DNA from: CAYNNP01 sp964398215
Lineage (GTDB): Bacteria > Planctomycetota > Planctomycetia > Pirellulales > Pirellulaceae
NCBI GenBank assembly: GCA_964398215.1
Contig: CAYNNP010000094.1
Coordinates: 1 to 22,629, forward strand
Direction of reading: 5' to 3'
Length of the DNA: 22,629 bases
The notes beneath the pieces are model-generated. The model saw only the letters and a list, made by a program, of their open reading frames with translations. It searched no databases and had not been told where the DNA came from. Within the stretch, counting starts at the first letter, position 1, and the number at the start of each line of letters is the position of its first letter. Of this stretch, positions 1 to 7,428 are shown piece by piece. The position numbers were made by a program, and so were the translations under genes.

Positions 1-903
1 GGACCGATCGGATGCGAGCTTGCCCAATCGATGCAGCGACTTGGTTCGCAAGTCACGATGGTGGTCCGTGGTGGAACATTGATGTCCAAAGACGATCCCG
101 AAGCAGGCAAGATCGCCGAAGAAGTTTTCCAAGAAGAGGGACTTCAAGTACATTTCAAGGCAAATCTGTTACGTGTCGAACCAGCTGGCGCGGAACTTAA
201 ATGCACGATCGAATCGGGTGGCAAAGAACAGGAGATGACGTTTGACAAAATCCTTGTCGCCGCCGGCCGAATCCCCAACACCGACGGGCTAGGACTAGAA
301 GCTGCCGGTGTCGAGTTCGATCGTCGCGGTGTGAAGGTCAATCACCTTCACCAGACAACGAACAAACGCATCTATGCTGCTGGTGATATTTGTTCGCCCA
401 TGCAGTTCACTCACGCTGCTTTCGCGCAAGCCGAATTCGCAACGCTCAACGCGCTGATGCCGTACCCTTATCGCCTGAACGCTCGCGATCGCGTGATGAG
501 CTGGGTGACTTATACCGATCCCGAAGTCGCACATGCGGGGATCAGTTGGCCGGACTTGCAAAAAATGGACGTCGATGTCTACGAGTTACCGATGAAGGAT
601 AACGATCGGTCGCAAACTGAAAGCGAGCATCGAGGTTTTTGCCGCATCTACTGCAAGAAGGGCAAGGACAAAATTCTGGCTGGAACAATCGTGTGTGAAA
701 ACGCAGGAGAGATGATCGCCGAATTGAGCTTGGCCATCACGCGTGGATTGAAGCTTCGTCATATCCAAGAAACGATCCACGCCTATCCGACGCGGGTCGA
801 GGTTATCCGCAATGTAGCGACCGAATGGAAATTCACCACATTGACTCCCAGCGTAAAATCGATGGTAGGCATGTGGTTAAAACTCAGCCGCAAACTCGGC
901 TAG
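1..903 (+). CDS. FAD-dependent NAD(P)-disulfide oxidoreductase, mercuric reductase/SthA-like, 3' part only
   Basis: The reading frame is open at the left edge, so the N-terminal FAD domain lies outside the window; 300 residues remain. The fragment starts inside the NAD(P)-binding Rossmann motif (GPIGCELAQ). The second FAD motif follows (YAAGDIC, about residues 122-130), then the dimerisation domain with TDPEVAHAG and finally HAYPTRVE near the end. HAYPT corresponds to the HPYPT signature of the MerA-like branch, whose His acts with the partner subunit's flavin site. Lipoamide dehydrogenases usually have HAHPTLSE here, so MerA-like or soluble transhydrogenase-like is the better call. The catalytic CxxxxC pair would lie upstream and cannot be checked, so substrate and activity are unknown. 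The C-terminal tail (LTPSVKSMVGMWLKLSRK) is basic and resembles other MerA-like proteins. The gene converges on the cstA-like gene with only 30 bp between stop codons. Confidence 0.85.
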   Translation, partial: GPIGCELAQSMQRLGSQVTMVVRGGTLMSKDDPEAGKIAEEVFQEEGLQVHFKANLLRVEPAGAELKCTIESGGKEQEMTFDKILVAAGRIPNTDGLGLEAAGVEFDRRGVKVNHLHQTTNKRIYAAGDICSPMQFTHAAFAQAEFATLNALMPYPYRLNARDRVMSWVTYTDPEVAHAGISWPDLQKMDVDVYELPMKDNDRSQTESEHRGFCRIYCKKGKDKILAGTIVCENAGEMIAELSLAITRGLKLRHIQETIHAYPTRVEVIRNVATEWKFTTLTPSVKSMVGMWLKLSRKLG

Positions 904-933
904 CCACGTTGTGTGGTTCCTTGCTGGATCGCC

Positions 934-2916
934 TTATGCGGTTGATTTCACCGATGATTCTAAAACTCCTCTGACTTTGGGCCATAGAATTGCGGCTTCG
1001 ATCAGCATCCAAAGTTCTAGCACCAAAGTCGTGACACCGACCACGATCACAACCCAGTTTGGATTTTCTGCGCTGACCCAACCTGGGATCTCGGACATCA
1101 TCGCCCAAGCAGGCATGATCAACATGAAAACCATGGGAATCACGATGAACCACACCGGAACGCCACGTCGCCACAAAAAGAACGACACGACCAAGAACGA
1201 TAGTCCCGCCAACAGTTGATTGGTGGCTCCAAACAACGGCCAAAGGATCAGACCACCTTTGCCGGCAAATGTTGCCAACCACCATTGCAAACCGGTTACA
1301 CCGCCTGCCGTCGCGGCGCTAGGCAACGATGTTGTTCCCTCCTCGGTAACATTCTCGGCTAAGTAACTGGCGGGCAATTCACCGCTGATCGCGTTACCAA
1401 TGGTGACTTTCGCGTTGGGCGCCGGCAGTGCTGCAATGATCAACGCCAGCACGACTGCAAAAATGGTAGCGCCGTGCATGTTCGTCAGCCATGAAAACGG
1501 ATTCAAAGTCAGTTTGTTGTCTGACGTCCCGTCGCTACCACGACGCGTAAACGTACCAGCAAGTTCTTGGACGACATAGCGTTGTAGTCGGCATGCGGTA
1601 TCCAAGGTTGTTCCGGCAAACGATGCGACCAACACTCCCATGATCGCAACTGCTACAGAGGCTTGGATGCCCATTGCTTTTAGAAAGTTTGCAGACCCAT
1701 CAACGAACGCACCGACTTTCGCGGGAAGCCCTTTCGCCGAATTCCATGATTCATAGCGAGCGTTGTACGCCGCCGCGCCAGTCAATGTTTCCCCCGCGTT
1801 TTCCTTGTCTGGAATCCCCAGCCCAAGACCAGCGACGCAGGCTAGGATGACCACTGTCGCCAAAAACCCTTCGGTCAACATGGAACCATAGCCAATGAAC
1901 TGTGCATCCGTTTCACAACGAATCTGCTTGCTGCTCGTGCCAGAGGAAACAAGGCAATGAAAACCGCTGCACGCGCCACATGCAATGGTGATGAAGATGA
2001 ATGGAATCACGCTGGGCGCGTCCGGTGGTTCTGCTCGGACAGCCGGAGCTGCAATCTCCAGAGGCATTCGGGCGCCGCCTTCGGCTATCGGTGCTCCTCC
2101 AAAAATCCCCGCAACTGCCAGCCCAACGACGACCAAACCAAGAGCCGTGATTAACTGCAGTGAATTGATGTAGTCTCTGGGCTGCAACAATAGCCAGACG
2201 GGTAAAACACTTGCAACGTACGAGTAGACCAGCAGCACCAGCACCCATGTGATTGTCGACCAACTGGCCAAGTACGCATTCAGAGCCCCTAGTTTTCCAT
2301 CATTTCCATAGATCAACGTCAAGTACATCGCGACCAGGGCAATGATGGACGGCACCAACAGATTGACGTTCTTGCGATGCAACCAGACTCCGATTGCCAC
2401 GGCGATCGGGATTTGTACAAGACACGGAAAGATCGCGGCAGGATATTGGCGGAAGACGACCGCAATCACTAAACCAAAAATGGCTAGCACGATCGTCAAT
2501 GCCATGAACAAGACAACCAAAAACAAAAATCGCACGCGCGGATTCAGCACTCGGCCCGCAACATCGCCAACTGTTTGACCATTGCTGCGCATCGACACCA
2601 CCAACGCGCCAAAATCGTGAACAGCTCCAACCAAAATCGAGCCCAACAATACCCAAATCAGGGCCGGTAGCCACCCCCACATCACGGCAATCGCGGGTCC
2701 GACAATCGGTCCCGTACCAGCAATGGAGGTAAAGTGATGCCCGAACAGCACCGATTTATCGGTCGGCACAAAATCGCGATCGTCGTTCAGTTCGACACTG
2801 GGCACGTTGGCATGCTGGTCCAATCGAAAGATCTTTCGTGCCAGCCATCGTCCGTAGGTATGGTAAGCGACAAAGTATCCAATCATGGCCAAGACGGCGA
2901 TCAATAGAGTAGACAT
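934..2916 (-). CDS. cstA: Carbon starvation protein CstA family transporter
   Basis: A 660-residue polytopic inner-membrane protein of the CstA/BtsT family, whose characterised members take up peptides or pyruvate. The N-terminal part carries the strongest family block: DFVPTDKSVLFGHHF, SIAGTGPIVGP and GAVHDFGALVVSMR (about residues 48-110). Many hydrophobic segments follow. Other recognisable blocks are FHCLVSSGTSSKQI, SFAGTTLDTACRLQRYVVQEL and FGATNQLLAGLSFLVVSFFLWRR near the C-terminus. The length is slightly below the E. coli proteins (about 700-716). The start chosen is the ATG that gives a typical MSTLLIAVLAMIGYFVAY first membrane segment; no clear Shine-Dalgarno is visible. It is divergent from trxB with about 208 bp between starts. 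The family assignment is firm. Whether the substrate is pyruvate or peptides cannot be read from the sequence. Confidence 0.95.
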   Translation of the reverse strand: MSTLLIAVLAMIGYFVAYHTYGRWLARKIFRLDQHANVPSVELNDDRDFVPTDKSVLFGHHFTSIAGTGPIVGPAIAVMWGWLPALIWVLLGSILVGAVHDFGALVVSMRSNGQTVGDVAGRVLNPRVRFLFLVVLFMALTIVLAIFGLVIAVVFRQYPAAIFPCLVQIPIAVAIGVWLHRKNVNLLVPSIIALVAMYLTLIYGNDGKLGALNAYLASWSTITWVLVLLVYSYVASVLPVWLLLQPRDYINSLQLITALGLVVVGLAVAGIFGGAPIAEGGARMPLEIAAPAVRAEPPDAPSVIPFIFITIACGACSGFHCLVSSGTSSKQIRCETDAQFIGYGSMLTEGFLATVVILACVAGLGLGIPDKENAGETLTGAAAYNARYESWNSAKGLPAKVGAFVDGSANFLKAMGIQASVAVAIMGVLVASFAGTTLDTACRLQRYVVQELAGTFTRRGSDGTSDNKLTLNPFSWLTNMHGATIFAVVLALIIAALPAPNAKVTIGNAISGELPASYLAENVTEEGTTSLPSAATAGGVTGLQWWLATFAGKGGLILWPLFGATNQLLAGLSFLVVSFFLWRRGVPVWFIVIPMVFMLIMPAWAMMSEIPGWVSAENPNWVVIVVGVTTLVLELWMLIEAAILWPKVRGVLESSVKSTA

Positions 2917-3045
2917 GACGGTTTTCGAGAAGAGTGTCCGAAGGAGAATCGAATTTTTGAAAACAGTGTGTCGGTCGTTTGCGGAGCAGATGGAAAACTG
3001 GACTCAAAAGCGTTTTTGACCTGTGGCCGCATTCGACAACCGCCC

Positions 3046-3051
3046 TATACT
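3046..3051 (+). promoter_or_regulatory. Possible -10 element of trxB
   Basis: TATACT lies 73 bp upstream of the trxB start, in the divergent cstA/trxB interval. A TTGACC at 3016-3021 is the only -35-like match, but the 24-bp spacer is too long for a normal sigma70 promoter. The assignment therefore rests on the -10 alone. Confidence 0.25.
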
Positions 3052-3124
3052 AGTGGCTCTTTGTCTGGATTATTAGTCCATCAACCTATCAACTACTTTT
3101 ACGGAAGTACGGAGCACGAAGATC

Positions 3125-4192
3125 GTGTCGGAAAACGTCGAAAAAACAGTCATCATCGGAAGTGGCCCCGCTGGGTGGTCAGCAGCAATCTACGCAGCTC
3201 GTGCAAACCTGGATCCGTTGGTATTTGAAGGAACCTTTCGCCCTGAGATGATTCCGCTGGGACAATTGGCGTTCACCACCGAGGTGGAAAACTATCCCGG
3301 CTTTCCGTTTGGCAACGTTCGAGCGTTCATCGAATCAGCAGTTTCAACGGACCGGCACTACAACTTGCCACCGGCTCCTGACCACAAGAAGGATGGTGTG
3401 CTTCACTACGCCGTCCAAGGTGTCGAATTGATGGAGCTGATGAAACAGCAAGCATTGAACTTTGGTACTCGGGTGGTTGAAGACGATATTGCCACGGTTG
3501 ATTTTAGTGGCGAAATCAAAAAACTGACATCTGCAAGTGGTGACGTGACGCTGGCTCATACCGTGATCATCGCAACCGGTGCGCGTGCCAACTACTTGGG
3601 CCTGGAGTCCGAAGAAGCGTACAAGAACAAAGGTGTCAGTGCTTGTGCTGTATGCGATGGTGCATTGCCACTATTCAAGGGACGCGAACTTGCTGTCGTT
3701 GGCGGTGGTGACTCGGCAGTCGAAGAAGCAACTTTCTTGGCCAACTTGAAAGATGCCGCAACGATCCACCTGTTGATCCGTCGAGACGAAATGCGTGCTT
3801 CGAAGGTGATGCAAGACCGCGCCTTGAAGCACCCGAATATCGAGATCCACTGGAATACTGTCGTTGATGAAGTTCAGGGTGACGGCAAGCAAGTCAATAA
3901 CTTGAAGATCAAAAGTACGAAGGATGACAGTATCTCGGACTTGGCCGTTCAAGGTATGTTTGTCGCGATCGGCCATACGCCGAATACAGCGTTTTTGGAT
4001 GGTGCCGTGGAGATCAACGACGCGGGCTACATTCAGTGGCAAAAAGCGTTTCGCACGAACACCAGTGTCGAAGGCGTTTTCGCAGCAGGTGATGTTGCCG
4101 ATGACTACTATCGCCAAGCAATCACGTCAGCGGGCACCGGTTGCATGGCAGCGTTGGACGCCGAACGCTTCCTCGTTGAAAAAGAACTGTAG
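3125..4192 (+). CDS. trxB: Thioredoxin reductase (NADPH)
   Basis: A cytoplasmic homodimeric flavoenzyme that passes electrons from NADPH to thioredoxin. It is 355 residues with a GTG start; GGAG at 3111-3114 is 10 nt upstream and supports that start. Visible motifs: FAD-binding GSGPAG (12-17), GQLAFTTEVENYPGFP (46-61), redox-active CAVC (174-177) in the family context GVSACAVCDG, NADPH-binding GGGDSAVEEA (193-202), FVAIGHTPNT, and the C-terminal AAGDVADDYYRQAITSAGTGCMAALDAERFL-type block. It is about 34 residues longer than E. coli TrxB. Almost all the excess is one insert at about residues 63-98, between the PGFP block and the GVELMELM helix. CAVC replaces the common bacterial CATC, a variant known in other lineages. 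It is a stand-alone gene, divergent from cstA and convergent with the DUF11-like gene. Confidence 0.96.
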   Translation: MSENVEKTVIIGSGPAGWSAAIYAARANLDPLVFEGTFRPEMIPLGQLAFTTEVENYPGFPFGNVRAFIESAVSTDRHYNLPPAPDHKKDGVLHYAVQGVELMELMKQQALNFGTRVVEDDIATVDFSGEIKKLTSASGDVTLAHTVIIATGARANYLGLESEEAYKNKGVSACAVCDGALPLFKGRELAVVGGGDSAVEEATFLANLKDAATIHLLIRRDEMRASKVMQDRALKHPNIEIHWNTVVDEVQGDGKQVNNLKIKSTKDDSISDLAVQGMFVAIGHTPNTAFLDGAVEINDAGYIQWQKAFRTNTSVEGVFAAGDVADDYYRQAITSAGTGCMAALDAERFLVEKEL

Positions 4193-4216
4193 CCGGACCC
4201 AAAGCGTAACTCCAAA

Positions 4217-4258
4217 ACGCGTGAGCGAGGGACAATGTGAGTTCCTTCGCTGATGCGT
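4217..4258 (+). terminator. Hairpin between convergent trxB and DUF11-like genes
   Basis: The arms 4217-4232 and 4243-4258 form a 16-position stem with a 10-nt loop. In plus-strand RNA the stem has 13 Watson-Crick pairs, two G-U pairs (4221/4254 and 4229/4246) and one G-G mismatch (4223/4252). In minus-strand RNA both G-U pairs become A-C mismatches, so the fold is stronger for the trxB transcript. No U-tract follows directly, so it may be a repeat element acting as a transcript end rather than a classical intrinsic terminator. Confidence 0.5.
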
Positions 4259-4274
4259 CGGGTTACCCTTTATT

Positions 4275-4297
4275 ACCGCAAAGCAATACAATGCGGT
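4275..4297. terminator. Weak second hairpin in the trxB / DUF11-like interval
   Basis: ACCGCA (4275-4280) and TGCGGT (4292-4297) form a 6-bp stem with an 11-nt loop, flanked by short T or A runs. It could help end transcription from either side, but the stem is short. Confidence 0.2.
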
Positions 4298-4330
4298 TTG
4301 GCGAGGTCTTGGCGACTTTCGCTACGCGGT

Positions 4331-7213
4331 TTACGGTGCAATCACTGTCGTCTCGGCTTTTGCACTTATTCCGGTGGGGCGGTTTCGACTGATGGCTTGG
4401 ACATCGAGCACATAGGTCTGTGGCTGATTGCTTTCCAACACGATGTCGTAGTCGACCGATTCCCCAGGACGCATGAAGCGAATATCGGGCAAGGCAATAA
4501 CGCCTGCCAAGTCGCGAATCTCGCGCGACTCCGGTGCACTTGTTTGCGACACCCGCTTTACTGACACACCTGGCGGCAACTTGAATCGCAATTGCACATC
4601 GCTATCCGATGCAGTTGAACCGTTGATGACTTGCATGGTGTATCGAATCGGTTGCCCAACCAACACAGGGTTGTCTCTGGCATTCAACGTGACCTGAAGT
4701 TGATCCGGCACATTGTTGGCGTTACCAGAAGGCAGCGGAGTCGGCGGTGGTGGAGTCCCGCCTACGCCGGAGCCTACGCCACTAGGACTTGGGGCTGGGA
4801 TCGGAATCGGAATCGAGCCAGGAATTTCGGGAGTGGGGCGCACCGGCGGCAAAGTCGGTAGTGGCGCAGCGTTTGGTGGTGCGGGCAGGGGCCTTGGCGC
4901 TGCTCCCGGGCCTGCGTTGCTTGGTGGTGGGTTGGACGCATTGGCCCTGATTTCGAATGCGAAGGTATCTTCCGCCGTCGCGCCTTCAGAACTTCGAGTC
5001 GTCATGATGATCTGAGAGCGCGGGTTGGGTTGCCCTGGCTGAAATTCGACTTCAAACAGTTCAGCCTTTCCAGGTTCCAGCATTGGCACGTTCCACGCGA
5101 ACAAATATTGCCCCGCCCGTTCTTCAATCAAGCCATCTTGGGTTCGACGAAGTGGAACCATTGGCGGTTCGTAGGTCAATGTCACACGCACATCAGTCAA
5201 CGTGACTTTGCCAGTATTGGTAACCGTTCCTCGAAAGACCGGTTTTTCACCCACGGTGACTAGCTCAGAACCCGTGATTTTCAAGTTCACCGCGGGTGTT
5301 TCAGGAACTGGATTGATCACAATCACGCAGCTTTCGAGAGCCGAGCGTTGTTCCCCGCTTCCCTTGGCCTCGAATCTAACACAGCGTCGTCCTGCATCGG
5401 TTGGCACAAATATAGCTTTCGCACGCCAGTGATCGCCAGGCTGTAGCGGACCAGTTTGCTTGGTCATGTTGACCAGCTGTTTACCAGTGTCCTGGTGGAT
5501 CATCGACTGATCCCCTGTCGCGACCAACTCCATTTCTTCAATTGGTCGGTCACCAGTGTTCTGAATATCGATATTGAAAGTGACAGGTTTTCCAGTCTCG
5601 TGCTGCTCATCGATCGGCTGGACTCGCATGACAAGCGACGGGCGAAAGACGTCCATGCGCACAGAATCTTGTGCAACCAAACCGCCTTCGCCACGACCTT
5701 GGAAATTCAATTCCGTTGTTGCTTCTGCGGTCACATCCAAATACAAATCCAATTCCGTTTTTGGTGGAATCGTTCCGATTGTCCACGTGACCGTTGAAGG
5801 CAAGTTTTGCGCAAATGAATCAGGACTAACAGCCTTCACTCCGGGCGGAATTTGGACGCCAACGTTCACATTGGTTGCTGGCTGATTGCCAGGATTCGAT
5901 ACCGTGACTGCAACGCGAGCTGGTACGCCAAAGGAAGCAACTTGTGGCGCTCTGGCACGCAATGCAAGTTGCGGGGCGCTCCAGGTAATGAAGGCTTGCC
6001 CCTGCGCGATTGGCAAATCTGGCAAGTTATCGCTTTCGCCGCCTGGCCGGATGACGTTGACATTGACCGCTGCTGTTCCCGCTGTACCAGGCACGGGCAC
6101 CAGTTGTGCTTCGGCGTTTCCAGAATCGTCCACATTGACTTCGACCACACTCGAACCGGCGGTGCCCGCAAAGCTTGCTAGTTCAGGCTGCATGATTTCG
6201 TAGCGAACCTTCCATCCGCGTGCTGGAACGCCATTTTCGCTGCGGGTTACACGAGTCCGCACGACCGCGTTCTGCCCAGCGGTTAACGACTGCGGTGTTG
6301 GGAATTGCCAGCGTGCATCCACCCAATAGATCGTTGCGGTCGCTTTCCGGTTGTCCCAGCATTCGCTATCGGGAGCCAAAACGGTAACACGACTCGCACC
6401 CTCGCTGGGGCTGCTGAGCGAAATCCAAGTCTGCCCTTTCTCTAGTTGTACATCATCAGCCGGATTCAAATTTCCGCGTGTGATCAATGTTCGCTTGGTG
6501 CTGGTGACACCATGTGCAAACGATCCGTCTTTCTTTTCGGATTTCTTGATCCGAGCCAATCGATGGGCGAATCCTGGATCATCATCACCGACTTGGATCA
6601 ACGTGCCGACGCTATCCGGCGTCAACATCCACTCCAAAGGCTCGCCCATCTGCAAGTAGCCGTCGGTTCCACAAATACCGCTTAGCAGAATGACCTCGCC
6701 ACCGACCGGGGCAACAATTCGCTGCGGCGAAAGTAGAATGCATCCGCGTTTGCCACGCGTGGGCAATCGCAATAGGTCTCGAACTTCAGCTTCTTTTCCC
6801 AACAAGACCGCTGGTGGTCCATCCTTGCACTGGCCATTGCAATTCGCGCTGGGAACATACGGTTCGTCGCTTGCTCCCGCAGCAATGGTTGCTGGCGCCG
6901 TAATGGGCGTCGCTGGAACAGGGCAAATTGGCGGTTCGGCGGGTTGGGTAAAAGCTGGCTGTGGAAAACGGACACGGGGAATGCTTAGATTCCTAAGTCG
7001 CCCCAACAAACCGCCAGCTTCTCCTGCAGACCCTGGCAACGCAATCGATGTGGTTGTCGGTAGCGGCGCGAAAAGACGTGAACCTGTCGGGTCGATCGCT
7101 GGTAATCGAAGACCTGCGCAACCACTGGTCAATATGAATAACAACGACATGGCCATCAGCCAAAATCGCAGCTTGTTCGAATCATTCGGTTTGGGTACGG
7201 CTGTGGTATTCAC
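4331..7213 (-). CDS. Large lipoprotein with CARDB/DUF11-like repeats
   Basis: The start chosen is a GTG at 7213, preceded by AAGGAG (7225-7230 on the complement) 11 nt upstream. The frame is open to 7342, but the extra residues precede the signal sequence and look non-coding. The 960-residue product begins with a basic N-region and a hydrophobic stretch ending ILTSGC; Cys32 is a likely lipidation site, although Thr at -3 makes the lipobox imperfect. Beta-rich Ig-like segments follow (about 155-410). Three tandem CARDB/DUF11-like modules lie at about 413-523, 526-635 and 642-755, with recurring phrases such as VSNPGNQPATNV, IQNTGDRPI and VTNTGKVTLTDV. A Pro/Gly-rich linker (about 758-833) leads to a fourth module (about 838-960). 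No enzymatic motif is seen. Such repeats usually mediate adhesion or structural contacts at the cell surface or periplasm; that role is inferred for this protein. Confidence 0.85.
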   Translation of the reverse strand: MNTTAVPKPNDSNKLRFWLMAMSLLFILTSGCAGLRLPAIDPTGSRLFAPLPTTTSIALPGSAGEAGGLLGRLRNLSIPRVRFPQPAFTQPAEPPICPVPATPITAPATIAAGASDEPYVPSANCNGQCKDGPPAVLLGKEAEVRDLLRLPTRGKRGCILLSPQRIVAPVGGEVILLSGICGTDGYLQMGEPLEWMLTPDSVGTLIQVGDDDPGFAHRLARIKKSEKKDGSFAHGVTSTKRTLITRGNLNPADDVQLEKGQTWISLSSPSEGASRVTVLAPDSECWDNRKATATIYWVDARWQFPTPQSLTAGQNAVVRTRVTRSENGVPARGWKVRYEIMQPELASFAGTAGSSVVEVNVDDSGNAEAQLVPVPGTAGTAAVNVNVIRPGGESDNLPDLPIAQGQAFITWSAPQLALRARAPQVASFGVPARVAVTVSNPGNQPATNVNVGVQIPPGVKAVSPDSFAQNLPSTVTWTIGTIPPKTELDLYLDVTAEATTELNFQGRGEGGLVAQDSVRMDVFRPSLVMRVQPIDEQHETGKPVTFNIDIQNTGDRPIEEMELVATGDQSMIHQDTGKQLVNMTKQTGPLQPGDHWRAKAIFVPTDAGRRCVRFEAKGSGEQRSALESCVIVINPVPETPAVNLKITGSELVTVGEKPVFRGTVTNTGKVTLTDVRVTLTYEPPMVPLRRTQDGLIEERAGQYLFAWNVPMLEPGKAELFEVEFQPGQPNPRSQIIMTTRSSEGATAEDTFAFEIRANASNPPPSNAGPGAAPRPLPAPPNAAPLPTLPPVRPTPEIPGSIPIPIPAPSPSGVGSGVGGTPPPPTPLPSGNANNVPDQLQVTLNARDNPVLVGQPIRYTMQVINGSTASDSDVQLRFKLPPGVSVKRVSQTSAPESREIRDLAGVIALPDIRFMRPGESVDYDIVLESNQPQTYVLDVQAISRNRPTGISAKAETTVIAP

Positions 7214-7319
7214 GGCACGTCTAGCTCCTTCGTGAAGCCAATATTGGAAAAGGCGCAATGCGCACAGCGCATCCTGCTGGGGTGGACTTTGCCCGCTGAA
7301 ACGTACCACCTGAATTGGC

Positions 7320-7380
7320 ATGTGTTGCGAAAAGTCAACCAAATGTGTTGCGAAAACACATCATCGCCGTGACAGTCACG
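7320..7380 (-). promoter_or_regulatory. Operator-like repeat cluster upstream of the DUF11-like lipoprotein gene
   Basis: ATGTGTTGCGAAAA occurs twice (7320-7333 and 7343-7356), 23 bp apart, close to two helical turns. The second copy extends into a 7-bp inverted repeat, ATGTGTT-gcgaa-AACACAT (7343-7361). Immediately beyond is a 13-bp near-palindrome, CGTGACAGTCACG (7368-7380). On the minus strand a TTGACT sits between the two repeat copies (complement of 7333-7338), but no good -10 follows it. The layout suggests protein binding upstream of the gene starting at 7213; this is inference. Confidence 0.35.
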
Positions 7381-7428
7381 ACAAGAGAACCGATCCTATG
7401 GATTGTGTACAAAATGCAGGCAGTAATC

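Noticed and set aside
4740..4940. A GC-rich, repetitive stretch that could be a tandem-repeat or recombination site.
   Set aside because: It is the coding sequence of the Pro/Gly-rich linker of the DUF11-like protein; the repetition follows from the amino-acid composition.
6690..7235. A 181-residue plus-strand frame opposite the start of the DUF11-like gene.
   Set aside because: It is antisense to a supported signal sequence and Ig-like region, and low in complexity; it looks like a shadow frame.
7214..7342. N-terminal extension of the DUF11-like lipoprotein from the first possible start.
   Set aside because: It would put 43 residues before the signal sequence, whereas the GTG at 7213 has a good AAGGAG and gives a normal lipoprotein signal.
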